Positions 7,708-16,620 of a stretch of DNA of 53,933 nt are shown here, one piece after another. The notes beneath the pieces were generated by a model, which had not been told where the DNA came from, did no database searches, and saw only the letters and a program-made list of their open reading frames with translations. The position numbers were made by a program, and so were the translations under genes. Each line of letters starts with the position of its first letter. Position 1 is the stretch's first letter. Source of the DNA: JAOAFX01 sp965649105 (lineage in GTDB: Bacteria > Hydrothermota > Tepidihabitantia > SM23-42 > JAOAFX01); contig CBFGJP010000005.1 in assembly GCA_965649105.1 (NCBI GenBank), positions 1 through 53,933 of the forward strand, in the 5' to 3' direction.

Positions 7708-8904
7708 ATGCAAAAAACTATTGATGAGATAAATGATAAAATAAAGAAGGGAAAGGCAGTAGTATTTACTGCTGAAGAAATTATTGATGTGGTAAAAGAA
7801 AAAGGTATACAAAAAGCTGCAAAAGATGTTGATGTTGTTACAACAGGCACCTTTGGTCCAATGTGTTCTTCGGGTGCTTTTATAAATCTTGGTCACACGC
7901 GACCGAGAATGCGAATAACCAAGGCATGGTTGAATGATGTTGAGGTATTCTGTGGTATCGCAGCAGTAGATTTATATATCGGCGCAACCCAGATTCCAGA
8001 TAATGACCCGGCAAACACTGAATACCCTGGAAGATTTAAATATGGTGGTGGCCATCTTATTGAAGAACTCGTTGCCGGAAAAAAAATAAGGATAAAAGCG
8101 CTTTCTTATGGAACAGATTGTTATCCAAGAAAGGAATTGAAAGGTGAGTTTACAATAAATGAAATAAATGATGCATTTCTCTTTAATCCAAGGAATTGTT
8201 ACCAGAATTATAATGTGGCCGTCAATCTTGGTAAAGAAAAAATTTATACTTATCTTGGTATACTAAAGCCCAATTTAGGAAACGCCAATTACTGTTCCGC
8301 AGGTCAACTGTCACCGTTGTTAAATGACCCTGATTATTTGACGATTGGCATTGGTACTAGGATATTCCTGGGGGGCGGAATAGGTTATATTGCCTGGCAT
8401 GGAACGCAGCATGACCCTTCCGTGCCGAGGAATGAAAAAGGTGTGCCAGCGGGTGGTTCAGGAACGATTGCGGTGATCGGAGATTTGAAACAAATGAAAC
8501 CAGAATATCTAAGAGGAACATCAATAATCGGTTATGGGGTTAGTTTGAGTGTAGGGATAGGCATTCCTATTCCCATCCTCAATCAGGAAATTTTACAACA
8601 TACCTGTATTTCCGATAGCGAAATAATTGCACCGATAGTTGATTACTCTTATGATTATCCGAATCTCACCGGGAAAATAATTGGCGAGATAGACTATGCT
8701 TCGTTGAAGACAGGGAAGATTAAGATTGGCAATAAAATTGTTCCAACATTTCCTGTTTCAAGTTATCATATGGCGCAGAAAATAAGTAGAATTTTGAAAA
8801 ACTGGCTAAAATCGGGCAGGTTTTATTTAACCAGCCCGGTTGAGAGATTGCCTGGTAGGGAATCGGGAATAAAATTCAAACCCTTCAGGGGCGCATATAG
8901 ATAG
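7708..8904 (+). CDS. Homocysteine biosynthesis protein HcyBio (DUF39; aspartate-semialdehyde sulfurtransferase)
   Basis: 398 residues, the family's usual length; GGGGGT ribosome site. The sequence has VVTTGTFGPMCSSGAF with Cys53 and YGTDCYPRKE with Cys138, which by position correspond to the two conserved cysteines of the methanogen protein (MA1821). It also has FLGGGIGYIAWHGTQHDP and VPAGGSGTIAVIGDLKQM. Known members convert L-aspartate semialdehyde and sulfide to homocysteine, an alternative to the acyl-homoserine route. The SAM riboswitch and terminator directly upstream independently place it in methionine synthesis. It is the first gene of a three-gene operon with its ferredoxin partner and UPF0280. 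Confidence 0.93.
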   Translation: MQKTIDEINDKIKKGKAVVFTAEEIIDVVKEKGIQKAAKDVDVVTTGTFGPMCSSGAFINLGHTRPRMRITKAWLNDVEVFCGIAAVDLYIGATQIPDNDPANTEYPGRFKYGGGHLIEELVAGKKIRIKALSYGTDCYPRKELKGEFTINEINDAFLFNPRNCYQNYNVAVNLGKEKIYTYLGILKPNLGNANYCSAGQLSPLLNDPDYLTIGIGTRIFLGGGIGYIAWHGTQHDPSVPRNEKGVPAGGSGTIAVIGDLKQMKPEYLRGTSIIGYGVSLSVGIGIPIPILNQEILQHTCISDSEIIAPIVDYSYDYPNLTGKIIGEIDYASLKTGKIKIGNKIVPTFPVSSYHMAQKISRILKNWLKSGRFYLTSPVERLPGRESGIKFKPFRGAYR

Positions 8905-8913
8905 GAGGTAAAA

Positions 8914-9330
8914 ATGGAGGTTTCTAAAAAGGTGGTACTTCATTTTCCCGAGAACTTGGTTGGAAAACCCATAACTTATGAACTTGTAAAAAATTACGAT
9001 ATCATCTTCAATATCCTTAAAGCAAAGATTGCTATTGATGGGGGCGAAGGTCTGCTGTTACTGGAACTTACGGGCACTGAGGAAAATTTGAATAAGAGTT
9101 TAAGATATTTAAAAAAACTCGGTGTAAAGGCAGAACCGCTCACCAAAGATATATTGTGGTCAAAAGATTATTGTGTAATGTGTGGCATATGCTCAAGTAT
9201 CTGTCCGGGGCACGCATTTTATATAAGTGCACCTGATATGACGGTGAAATTCGAGCCGGAAAAGTGTATCGGTTGTGAGGAATGCCTCCGGGTGTGTCCT
9301 TATAATGCTATTAGATTAAGATTGATATAA
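8914..9330 (+). CDS. NIL-domain / 2[4Fe-4S] ferredoxin, partner of HcyBio
   Basis: 138 residues; AGGAGG before the ATG. Residues 1-75 match a NIL domain (small ligand-binding fold also found at the end of MetN): VVLHFPENLVGKPITYELVK. Residues 85-138 carry two 4Fe-4S motifs, CVMCGICSSICPG and CIGCEECLRVCP. This is the architecture of MA1822, the partner of MA1821-type HcyBio, thought to deliver electrons or sulfur. It lies 9 bases after HcyBio, and its stop overlaps the next start by one base, so the three proteins are translationally linked. Confidence 0.92.
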   Translation: MEVSKKVVLHFPENLVGKPITYELVKNYDIIFNILKAKIAIDGGEGLLLLELTGTEENLNKSLRYLKKLGVKAEPLTKDILWSKDYCVMCGICSSICPGHAFYISAPDMTVKFEPEKCIGCEECLRVCPYNAIRLRLI

Positions 9331-10073
9331 TGAAAACCAGTCTTTATGTGCCACGCTCATATCGCCATTTTTGCTTTAATAAACGTTTGGTTCAATTCGA
9401 GGTTCGAGAAAAAGAGAGTGATTTATTTATTATGGCAAAACGAGACCTACAATTCCAGGCGTATGATATACTCTCTGAATTACGTTTACAGATTGAATCT
9501 TATATTGAGATAGATAATAGTTTTCTGACATCGCTGAAGCCTATCGAAATCAAAGAATCCGCTCCAAAGATTGTAAAAGAGATGGCTCAGGCGGCAAAAA
9601 AAGTGGGCGTGGGACCAATGGCATCTGTATCAGGCGCAATAAGTGAATGGGTAGGTAGATGTCTATTTGACTATTCTGATGAGATAATTGTAGAAAATGG
9701 AGGAGATATTTTTCTGATAAATAAAGAACCAGTGGTAATTGCACTGTATGCGGGTGATTCACCTCTTTCAATGAGAATTGGTATTGAAATTGATGCACAC
9801 CCGGAAGGCATTGCGGTTGCTACTTCTTCCGGCACGATTGGTCACTCTTTAAGTTTTGGCAATGCGGATGCAGTGACTTTAATATCAAAGAGTGGTAGTT
9901 TTGCTGATGCGGCAGCGACTGCGATCTGTAATATGGTCAAGACCAAAGAAGACATAAAAAATGCCCTAAATTTTGCAAAGGCAGTGCCGGAGATTATCGG
10001 TCTTGTGATAATAATGGGTGAACAAATCGGCGCGCTCGGCAAGGATTTGAGGCTGAAATTATTAACTGATTAA
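9330..10073 (+). CDS. UPF0280 (COG2122, ApbE-like) protein of the homocysteine operon
   Basis: 247 residues. The stop TAA of the previous gene and this ATG share one base (TAATG). Motifs VGPMASVSGAISEWVGR, VENGGDIFL and TSSGTIGHS..GNADAVTL belong to the UPF0280 family, distant relatives of the flavin transferase ApbE. In methanogens the homologue (MA1715) was genetically tied to homocysteine formation with MA1821-MA1822. Here the same three genes are one operon under a SAM riboswitch, which supports that link. Its biochemical role remains unknown; an ApbE-like cofactor-attachment or sulfur-handling role is speculation. Confidence 0.88.
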   Translation: MKTSLYVPRSYRHFCFNKRLVQFEVREKESDLFIMAKRDLQFQAYDILSELRLQIESYIEIDNSFLTSLKPIEIKESAPKIVKEMAQAAKKVGVGPMASVSGAISEWVGRCLFDYSDEIIVENGGDIFLINKEPVVIALYAGDSPLSMRIGIEIDAHPEGIAVATSSGTIGHSLSFGNADAVTLISKSGSFADAAATAICNMVKTKEDIKNALNFAKAVPEIIGLVIIMGEQIGALGKDLRLKLLTD

Positions 10074-10098
10074 TTATCTCAGTTTAACAATTGTAATC

Positions 10099-10126
10099 TT
10101 GACTCAAAAATAATTTTATATATAAT
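10099..10126 (+). promoter_or_regulatory. Promoter of the UDP-sugar dehydrogenase gene
   Basis: TTGACT (10099-10104), 16 bases, TATAAT (10121-10126). The gene starts 17 bases after the -10 box with AAGGAG in between, so this is a normal leadered mRNA. Confidence 0.82.
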
Positions 10127-10143
10127 GACTCTCAAGGAGTGAA

Positions 10144-11460
10144 ATGCTGGAGAAATTGATAATCACAAAAAAAGCGAGGGTGGGGATCATCGGCCTGGGT
10201 TATGTTGGTTTACCTCTCGCTCTTGAATTAAATCACCGCGGATTCAGTGTTATTGGTGTGGATATTGATAAAGAGAGGGTAGATAAGATAAATAAAGGTA
10301 TTTCCTTTATTGATGATGTTTCACAGAGTGAACTTTCAAAATTTGTAAAACAGAAAAAAATATGGGCAACGACTGATTATAAAAAACTTAGAGACGCCGA
10401 TATAATAATTATCTGTGTGCCAACTCCGGTGAATGTAAATAAAGAACCTGATTTGGAGCCGATAATAAGTAGTTCAAAAAACATTTCAAAAGTTCTACGG
10501 AAGAATCAACTTGTGATTTTGAAAAGCACAACCTTTCCAGAAACGACTGAGAAAGTTGTTTTACCCATACTTGAAAAAAGTGGCCTGAAAGTTGGTAAGG
10601 ATTTCTATCTTGCGTTTTGTCCGGAGAGGATTGATCCGGGAAACAAAAAATTTGGTGTTGCCAACACGCCCGCAGTTGTGGGTGGTGTTACGAAAAAATG
10701 TACAGAGATAACTGTGCTATTCTATAAGCAATTTGTCAATTTTGTCATTCCGGTTTCTTCAGCAAGGACTGCGGAGATGACCAAACTTCTGGAAAATACT
10801 TTTAGAAATGTAAATATTGCATTGGTGAATGAATTTGCCCAGTTATGTGAAAGAATGGGAAATATCAATATCTGGGAAGTGATTGAAGCGGCAAAAACAA
10901 AACCCTTTGGATTTATGCCCTTTTACCCAGGGCCGGGCGTGGGTGGGCATTGTATTCCCGTAGACCCGTATTATCTTTCGTATAAAGCAAGGGAATATGA
11001 TTTCCATACCGTCTTTATTGAACTCTCGGCACGGGTGAATGAAGAGATGCCATATTTTGTGGTCAACAAAACCATTGAAGAATTGAGCAAATCCGGTGTC
11101 TGTCCGGCTCAGGCAAAGGTGCTTTTGTTGGGCATGGCATTTAAAAAAGATATTTCTGATTTGCGCGATTCTCCAGCAATTAGGGTGTATCAGATCATAA
11201 AAGATAAAGTAGCAAAATTATTATATAATGACCCGCATGTGCCGTATTTTGAACTAAACGGGAAGAAGATAAAATCAGTGAATTTAAATTTTGAAAAATT
11301 GAAAGAATATGATGCCGTCGTCATACTCACCGACCATTCAGTATATGACTATGACCGCATTTTGAAATATTCACGATTAATTATTGATACAAGGAATGCA
11401 ATAAAAAAGAACGACAAAAAAGTCAAAAAATTGGGCTGCGGGTCAAATTGTAATTTTTAA
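10144..11460 (+). CDS. Nucleotide-sugar dehydrogenase (UDP-GlcNAc/UDP-ManNAc 6-dehydrogenase type)
   Basis: 438 residues, full length. N-terminal Rossmann GIIGLGYVGLPLALE with acidic GVDID ending strand 2 (NAD-binding). KSTTFPETTEK and AFCPERIDPGN follow, then the central helix with TAEMTKLLENTFRNVNIA. The catalytic-cysteine segment is PGPGVGGHCIPVDPYYL, and a C-terminal Rossmann domain has LLGMAFKKDISDLRDSP. It oxidises a UDP-sugar C6 alcohol to a uronic acid using two NAD+, providing precursors for surface polysaccharide. The PGPG..HCIPVDP form is typical of the WbpA/WecC branch (N-acetylated substrates) rather than UDP-glucose dehydrogenase. The exact substrate is not certain. It appears monocistronic. 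Confidence 0.88.
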   Translation: MLEKLIITKKARVGIIGLGYVGLPLALELNHRGFSVIGVDIDKERVDKINKGISFIDDVSQSELSKFVKQKKIWATTDYKKLRDADIIIICVPTPVNVNKEPDLEPIISSSKNISKVLRKNQLVILKSTTFPETTEKVVLPILEKSGLKVGKDFYLAFCPERIDPGNKKFGVANTPAVVGGVTKKCTEITVLFYKQFVNFVIPVSSARTAEMTKLLENTFRNVNIALVNEFAQLCERMGNINIWEVIEAAKTKPFGFMPFYPGPGVGGHCIPVDPYYLSYKAREYDFHTVFIELSARVNEEMPYFVVNKTIEELSKSGVCPAQAKVLLLGMAFKKDISDLRDSPAIRVYQIIKDKVAKLLYNDPHVPYFELNGKKIKSVNLNFEKLKEYDAVVILTDHSVYDYDRILKYSRLIIDTRNAIKKNDKKVKKLGCGSNCNF

Positions 11461-11605
11461 AGTAGTTCACAAAAATTATTATCATCGTTTCCATCTCGCT
11501 CATTATGAACCGGCTTGATAAGTAGACAAATGTAGTGATCGAACTTGTTCAACATTTTTAGTAATCATAAACTTGACTTTTTTCTATTGCTGTATACAAT
11601 TTACA

Positions 11606-11907
11606 AAAGTTAAAGACGGGTTTATCAAAATCACAGGCAAAAGACAATTTAACCAGATTAATATCACAATTCCGTCAGGAAGTGGGTTTATGATTTTCTT
11701 TCTACACCGGTGGATTTAAATAAAAATATCCCGACAGTTAGAGAGGCAGAAAGAAGTAAATTCAAATAGAATATTTTATTGAACTTTCTAATGAAAAAAA
11801 AGAGCGAGTACCACATATACTTCAGTTTTCCTTATTATCAAAAGGATGATATAGATAAAGTAGTTGAATCATTACATAAGTTAATTATTCTTTCCAAAAA
11901 GAAATAA
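11606..11907 (+). pseudogene. Decayed coding remnant, possibly the C-terminus of a PLP aminotransferase
   Basis: The 480-base gap after the dehydrogenase has no intact gene but does hold protein-like sequence. A frame reading VKDGFIKITGKRQFNQINIT shifts to STPVDLNKNIPTVREAERSK. It then passes one in-frame TAG (11768-11770) and continues to YHIYFSFPYYQKDDIDKVVE, stopping at 11907. The last piece (F..YY..DDIDKVVESL) resembles the C-terminus of class V or DegT aminotransferases. Identity is a guess; that this is decayed coding DNA is more secure. Confidence 0.45.
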
Positions 11908-11939
11908 AGATCTTGTGGAAATTCAGTTAGTCAAATTTT

Positions 11940-14492
11940 TTATTGATCCGGGGTTAATATTTTTTTAAAATATTCTGTGAGTTCCGCAATCTTTTCGGGT
12001 TTTCCACCACCACCTTCAGCCATATGGGGTTTGCCACCCCCACCTCCGCCGATGATTTTGCTCACTGATTTAATTAAATTCTGGGCAGGAAATTTTTCTT
12101 TTAATACATCACCCACAAATACCAGATAATTCACCCGATTGTTAACAATATCGTATAATACGCCTAGTTTATCTTTCGCTTTTTCCCTTATAAAATCTGC
12201 AACCTGTCGCATACCTTCATTATCAAATCCATCAAGCCTTTTAACAATATATTTCTGATTTGCTATTTCATTAATAATCTCACGGGCGATTAAACTGGCG
12301 AGTCTTACCTGTTGTTTTTTATTTATATTTTCCAGAGTTTTCAGGCGGTTCTGAAATTCTTCAAATTTCTCAATAATATTTGCTTCACTGCCAACAAATT
12401 CGGCAATATTTTTTACAATATTACGATAACGGCGCAGTTCATCCAGTAGATTAAATCCGACTAAACCCTCAATCCTTCTTATACCCGCGGAAGCCGATTC
12501 CTGACTGATTATCTTGAATAATCCAATCTCGCCTGTGTTCTCCAGATGTATACCACCACATAATTCAATTGAGAAATCATCAATTTTAACAACCCTTACA
12601 TTGTTGCTATATTTTTCACCAAATAATGCCACTGCTCCAAGTTTCTTTGCTTCATCAAGTGTGGTCCAGAATTTTTCAACGGATATTGTTTCCATAATTT
12701 TTTCATTGACAAGATCTTCTATCGCCCTTATTTCATCTTCGCTGAGTGGCTTAAAGTGCATAAAATCAAATCTAAATCTTCCCGGTTCCACAAAAGATCC
12801 TTCCTGTCGGGCATGTTCGCCGAGGATTTTTCTTAAAGCCGCATGCAATAAATGGGTTGTGGTATGGGCACGGGCACTTTCCTTACGATGTCTTAGATCA
12901 ACTCGGGCAGCTACTCTACCTGGTTTAAATTTACCCGCCTCAATCACACAGTGGCAGGTATTCATTCCCTGGAGCCAGTAAGTATCAAGAACTTTCAATT
13001 TGAAATCCTGCCCAATAATCCAGCCAGTCTCACCAACCTGCCCACCTGCTTCGGCATAGAATGGTGATTCCGCAAGGACTATCTCAATATTTTTACCGGA
13101 TTCATTATATCTAAGTATATCGGTTTCTATTTCATTATTGTCATATCCGATAAACCTGTTGGTTCCTTCTTTCAATATCTTCCATTCACCACCGATGGTG
13201 AATTTTGCTTTTGACCTTGATTCTTCTCTTGCCTGGGAAAGATTTTTTAAAAATCCTTCTTCATCAACATCAATCCCTCTTTCCTTAGCAATCTCCTTTG
13301 TCAATTCTACGGGAAAACCGTATGTATCATACAATTTGAATGCTTCGTCTCCGGATATCTTTTTCTCTTTATTTATAATTTCTTCAAAATGAGCCATTCC
13401 CTTTTCAAGTGTAGCGAGGAATCTTTCTTCTTCGGATTTGATGACCAGAGTAATCTCTTCCCGATGTTCCATAAGTTCTGGATATGCCTTTTTATATATT
13501 TCGATAACGGTGGGGACAATTTTATAAAGGACGGGCTCATTAACCCCCAAATTCAAATTCAATCTTGTTGCCCGTCTTAATATTCTTCGTAATACATAAC
13601 CTCTTTCTTCGTTGGATGGAATGATACCATCCCCGATTGCAAAGACAAGGGCTCGAATGTGGTCCGCGATAGTATTAATTTTTATATCTGTCTGGGGATT
13701 TGTACTATATTTATTACCCGTTAATTCGACAATATTTTCAATGATCGGATAAAAAAGATCGGTGTGAAAATTGGAATCCTTTTGCTGGACAATACTCGCG
13801 AGCCGCTCAAGCCCCATCCCTGTATCAACTCCACGATTTTTCAAAGGCAATCTCTCGCCTGAAATTTTTTGGTCATATTGCGGGAAGACTAAATTCCAGA
13901 CTTCGGAATATCTATCACAATCACATCCTGGGGCACAGGTCTTCTTTCCACAGGAGAATTTTTCGCCGAGGTCGTAGTAAATTTCCGAGCAGGGACCGCA
14001 GGGTCCAGAATCACCCGCCGGACCCCAGAAATTGGTATCATCGCCGAGTTTATATATTCTATCTGATTTCAGACCAACATCTTCTTTCCAGATTTTATAT
14101 GCTTCTTCATCCTGGTGATGAACCGAAACATATAAACGGGATTTATCAATCTTTAATACCAAAGTCAGATACTCCCATGCCCATATAATCGCCTCTTTTT
14201 TGAAATAATCACCAAATGAAAAGTTTCCGAGCATTTCAAAGAAGGTGTGATGCCGTCGCGTCCGTCCGACATTATCAAGGTCTGATAATCGCAAACACTT
14301 CTGGATGCTTGCCGCTCGCTTATATGGCGATGGCACGGTGCCGGTCCACAATGGTTTAAACTGAACCATGCCTGCACTTGTAAATAACAGACTCGGGTCA
14401 TCCCTGGGAATTAAACTCATTGACGGAACGATTGTATGACCTTTCTCTTTAAAGAAATTTAAAAAACTCTCACGAATTTCTAAGTTATTCAT
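11940..14492 (-). CDS. alaS: Alanyl-tRNA synthetase
   Basis: About 850 residues from the ATG at 14492; an upstream ATG at 14510 adds six residues of no family value. Class II catalytic domain with PRDDPSLLFTSAGMVQFKPLW and DTGMGLERLASI. Editing domain carries HTTTHLLHAAL and ELCGGIHLENTG, the zinc/water ligands that clear Ser-tRNA and Gly-tRNA. The C-Ala tail ends with GGGGGGKPHMAEGGGGKP. The start overlaps the end of recX by eight bases, giving the operon recA-recX-alaS, an order found in many bacteria. Intact and unremarkable. Confidence 0.97.
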   Translation of the reverse strand: MNNLEIRESFLNFFKEKGHTIVPSMSLIPRDDPSLLFTSAGMVQFKPLWTGTVPSPYKRAASIQKCLRLSDLDNVGRTRRHHTFFEMLGNFSFGDYFKKEAIIWAWEYLTLVLKIDKSRLYVSVHHQDEEAYKIWKEDVGLKSDRIYKLGDDTNFWGPAGDSGPCGPCSEIYYDLGEKFSCGKKTCAPGCDCDRYSEVWNLVFPQYDQKISGERLPLKNRGVDTGMGLERLASIVQQKDSNFHTDLFYPIIENIVELTGNKYSTNPQTDIKINTIADHIRALVFAIGDGIIPSNEERGYVLRRILRRATRLNLNLGVNEPVLYKIVPTVIEIYKKAYPELMEHREEITLVIKSEEERFLATLEKGMAHFEEIINKEKKISGDEAFKLYDTYGFPVELTKEIAKERGIDVDEEGFLKNLSQAREESRSKAKFTIGGEWKILKEGTNRFIGYDNNEIETDILRYNESGKNIEIVLAESPFYAEAGGQVGETGWIIGQDFKLKVLDTYWLQGMNTCHCVIEAGKFKPGRVAARVDLRHRKESARAHTTTHLLHAALRKILGEHARQEGSFVEPGRFRFDFMHFKPLSEDEIRAIEDLVNEKIMETISVEKFWTTLDEAKKLGAVALFGEKYSNNVRVVKIDDFSIELCGGIHLENTGEIGLFKIISQESASAGIRRIEGLVGFNLLDELRRYRNIVKNIAEFVGSEANIIEKFEEFQNRLKTLENINKKQQVRLASLIAREIINEIANQKYIVKRLDGFDNEGMRQVADFIREKAKDKLGVLYDIVNNRVNYLVFVGDVLKEKFPAQNLIKSVSKIIGGGGGGKPHMAEGGGGKPEKIAELTEYFKKILTPDQ

Positions 14493-15093
14493 AGTCTTCA
14501 CCCAATACACTATAAATTGCCTTAAGGGTAAATCCCCTGGATAATAAATATCTTACCATCTTCGCCTTATTTTTCTGGTCGTTTTTATCAAAATTAGAAA
14601 ATTTTTTCTCTATGATTTTTTTTATCAAACTTTTTTCATCACGTTCTCTCAAAAATTCTTGAATATATCTCTCATCAATTTTTTTCTTTTTTAATTCCCT
14701 GATTATAAAAATATTTCCCCTAGGTTTTAAGTTTGTATAATCATTAATGAATTCATTGGTAAACTTATGGTTATCTAAAATACCTTCTTCGATCAACTCA
14801 TGTATTACCTCTGCTATAATTTCTGGTTCATAACCCAATCTTTGCAGTCTCTCATTCATTTCGGCAATTGAACGATTGCGATATCTCAATAGTCTATATG
14901 CCCTTTGCTTAATTTTCTGCTTTTCTTCGGCGAGAAGTATATTTTTGATTTGTTCGTCGCTAATTTCACTTCCTTCTTGTAGACCATATTTTAATATAAT
15001 CTCATTATCAAGCCCGAATTTGAATTCTCCATCGATAAATATTGAAGATCTTTTCTTATTTTTCTTTTGAACTTCGATCTTGCTTATCTTCAA
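14485..15093 (-). CDS. recX: RecX, regulator of RecA
   Basis: 202 residues; start overlaps the end of recA by 38 bases. Tandem three-helix repeats are visible: RAYRLLRYRNRSIAEMNERL, GYEPEIIAEVIHELIEEGILDN, and C-terminal KAKMVRYLLSRGFTLKAIYSVL. Highly charged. RecX binds RecA filaments and limits their growth. The recA-recX overlap keeps it at a lower, coupled level of expression. Confidence 0.93.
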   Translation of the reverse strand: MKISKIEVQKKNKKRSSIFIDGEFKFGLDNEIILKYGLQEGSEISDEQIKNILLAEEKQKIKQRAYRLLRYRNRSIAEMNERLQRLGYEPEIIAEVIHELIEEGILDNHKFTNEFINDYTNLKPRGNIFIIRELKKKKIDERYIQEFLRERDEKSLIKKIIEKKFSNFDKNDQKNKAKMVRYLLSRGFTLKAIYSVLGEDYE

Positions 15094-16090
15094 CTTGTTT
15101 TTTGAATAATTTTTCTCTCAATTCTTTTTCAATCTTCTGGGCAATATCCCGATTCTCCTTAAGAAATTCCACAACCGCATCCCTGCCTTGACCAATACGG
15201 TCATCTTTAAAAGAATACCAGGTTCCTGATTTTTCGATTATCCCCATGTCCACACCAATATCAACGAGTTCACCAAGTTTTGATACACCTTCGCCATAGA
15301 TAATATCAAATTCGGCCTCTCTAAATGGGGGCGCAAGTTTATTTTTTACAACTTTGACTTTGGTTCTTGAGCCAATCACATTTTCACCCTTTTTCAATGT
15401 TGCAATCTTGCGGATATCAAGACGGACCGAAGAATGGAATTTCAAAGCCAATCCACCGGGTGTGGTTTCCGGCGAACCATACATAACACCGATTTTCATT
15501 CGTATCTGGTTTATAAAGATTGCGACCGTTTTTGATTTGCTTATTACTCCGGTGAGTTTTCTCAGAGCCTGCGACATAAGCCTTGCTACAAGGCCGACCT
15601 GCATATCACCCATTTCACCCGCGATCTCTGCTTTGGGAACTAACGCTGCTACCGAATCAACGACAATAATATCAACCCCACCAGAACGCGTCAAAATTTC
15701 TGCGATTTCAAGCGCCTGCTCTCCAGTATCTGGTTGCGATATATAGAGATTATCAAGGTCAACACCGATTGCTTGGGCATACTTAGGGTCAAAAGCGTGC
15801 TCGGCATCAATAAATATTGCGTTACCACCCAGTTTTTGTGCCTGGGCAATTGCCTCCAGGGCCAAAGTAGTTTTGCCTCCGGCCTCAGGACCGAAAATTT
15901 CAATCACTCTTCCGCGCGGATAACCGCCGATGCCAAGTGCATAATCAAGTGCGAGCGAACCCGAAGGAATTACACTTACATCCACCTTTGATTCTTCAGC
16001 ACCGAGTCGCATTACCGAACCCTTCCCAAACTGTTTTTCAATCTGGCTTATCGCCATTGATAATACCTTTTCTTTTTCATCCTTTGCCAT
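15056..16090 (-). CDS. recA: Recombinase A
   Basis: 344 residues; AAAGGAGCA before the ATG. Walker A is GPEAGGKTT (the common form is GPESSGKTT). Other signatures: IFIDAEHAFDP, the L1 region PKAEIAGEMGD, the L2 region with FINQIRMKIGVMYGSPETTPGG, and RGRVIEIFG. A lysine/glutamate-rich tail ends the protein. Central strand-exchange protein and SOS co-protease. The 160 bases upstream are very A/T-rich with several TATAAT-like elements; I found no clear LexA box. Confidence 0.98.
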   Translation of the reverse strand: MAKDEKEKVLSMAISQIEKQFGKGSVMRLGAEESKVDVSVIPSGSLALDYALGIGGYPRGRVIEIFGPEAGGKTTLALEAIAQAQKLGGNAIFIDAEHAFDPKYAQAIGVDLDNLYISQPDTGEQALEIAEILTRSGGVDIIVVDSVAALVPKAEIAGEMGDMQVGLVARLMSQALRKLTGVISKSKTVAIFINQIRMKIGVMYGSPETTPGGLALKFHSSVRLDIRKIATLKKGENVIGSRTKVKVVKNKLAPPFREAEFDIIYGEGVSKLGELVDIGVDMGIIEKSGTWYSFKDDRIGQGRDAVVEFLKENRDIAQKIEKELREKLFKKQVEDKQDRSSKEK

Positions 16091-16252
16091 ATTGCTCCTT
16101 TATTATACTAATATTAATTAAATTTTAAATGAAGTCAACAGCAAAGATAGGTGATAGATTTTTAATACTAAACTGCAATAAGTTTTATTGAGACCAAAGA
16201 AAGCAGACTATAAAAATTAAGACAGGATAAGGAGGAGTAGAGAATAGATAAG

Positions 16253-16280
16253 TTGACAATATCAATTTTATAGATATAAT
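16253..16280 (+). promoter_or_regulatory. Promoter of tRNA-Leu
   Basis: TTGACA (16253-16258), 16 bases, TATAAT (16275-16280), both consensus. The transcript should start near 16287 and reach the tRNA at 16352; an imperfect hairpin (CTCTCTTCC-TTCG-GGAGAGAAG) lies between. Confidence 0.83.
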
Positions 16281-16351
16281 TATGCAATAAATTTTGTTTC
16301 AACAGTGCTCTCTTCCTTCGGGAGAGAAGAAAAGACTTTTAGAATTATTTT

Positions 16352-16437
16352 GCCGAGATGGCGGAACTGGGAGACGCGGCGGACTCAAAATCCGCAGTGC
16401 TGAAAGGCGCGTGGGGGTTCAACTCCCCCTCTCGGCA
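16352..16437 (+). tRNA. tRNA-Leu, anticodon CAA
   Basis: 86 bases with a long variable arm. Acceptor GCCGAGA/TCTCGGC, anticodon stem GCGGA/TCCGC around loop CTCAAAA (anticodon CAA, codon UUG), T stem GGGGG/CCCCC, discriminator A. No encoded CCA. Confidence 0.95.
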
Positions 16438-16440
16438 TAA

Positions 16441-16620
16441 GGGGGAAGATTCCCCCTTATCTCCAAAAAGTTTGAACAAAACAATACTTTTTGGAGACCT
16501 CGTATCCCCCTCGTCAACCTGTTCTTACGCATCATTCCTTAATCTTTCAGGTTTGCTCTACCAGAAAAAAATGTCACATCAGGCAAACTACCGGATTATC
16601 GGGGGAAGATTCCCCCTTAT
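16441..16620. repeat. 20-bp palindromic direct repeat bracketing a 140-bp segment
   Basis: The sequence GGGGGAAGATTCCCCCTTAT occurs exactly at 16441-16460 and 16601-16620; each copy holds the palindrome GGGGGAAGATTCCCCC. Between them, a perfect 12-bp inverted repeat TCTCCAAAAAGT/ACTTTTTGGAGA spans 16460-16497, and GTTTGC/GCAAAC bracket a later stretch. The first copy could serve as the tRNA-Leu terminator. The second abuts the broken end of a decayed gene, suggesting an inserted element. Confidence 0.65.

Noticed and set aside
12514..12981. A 155-residue plus-strand frame within alaS
   Set aside because: It is a shadow of the highly conserved alaS editing domain; low-complexity Ser/Leu-rich composition.
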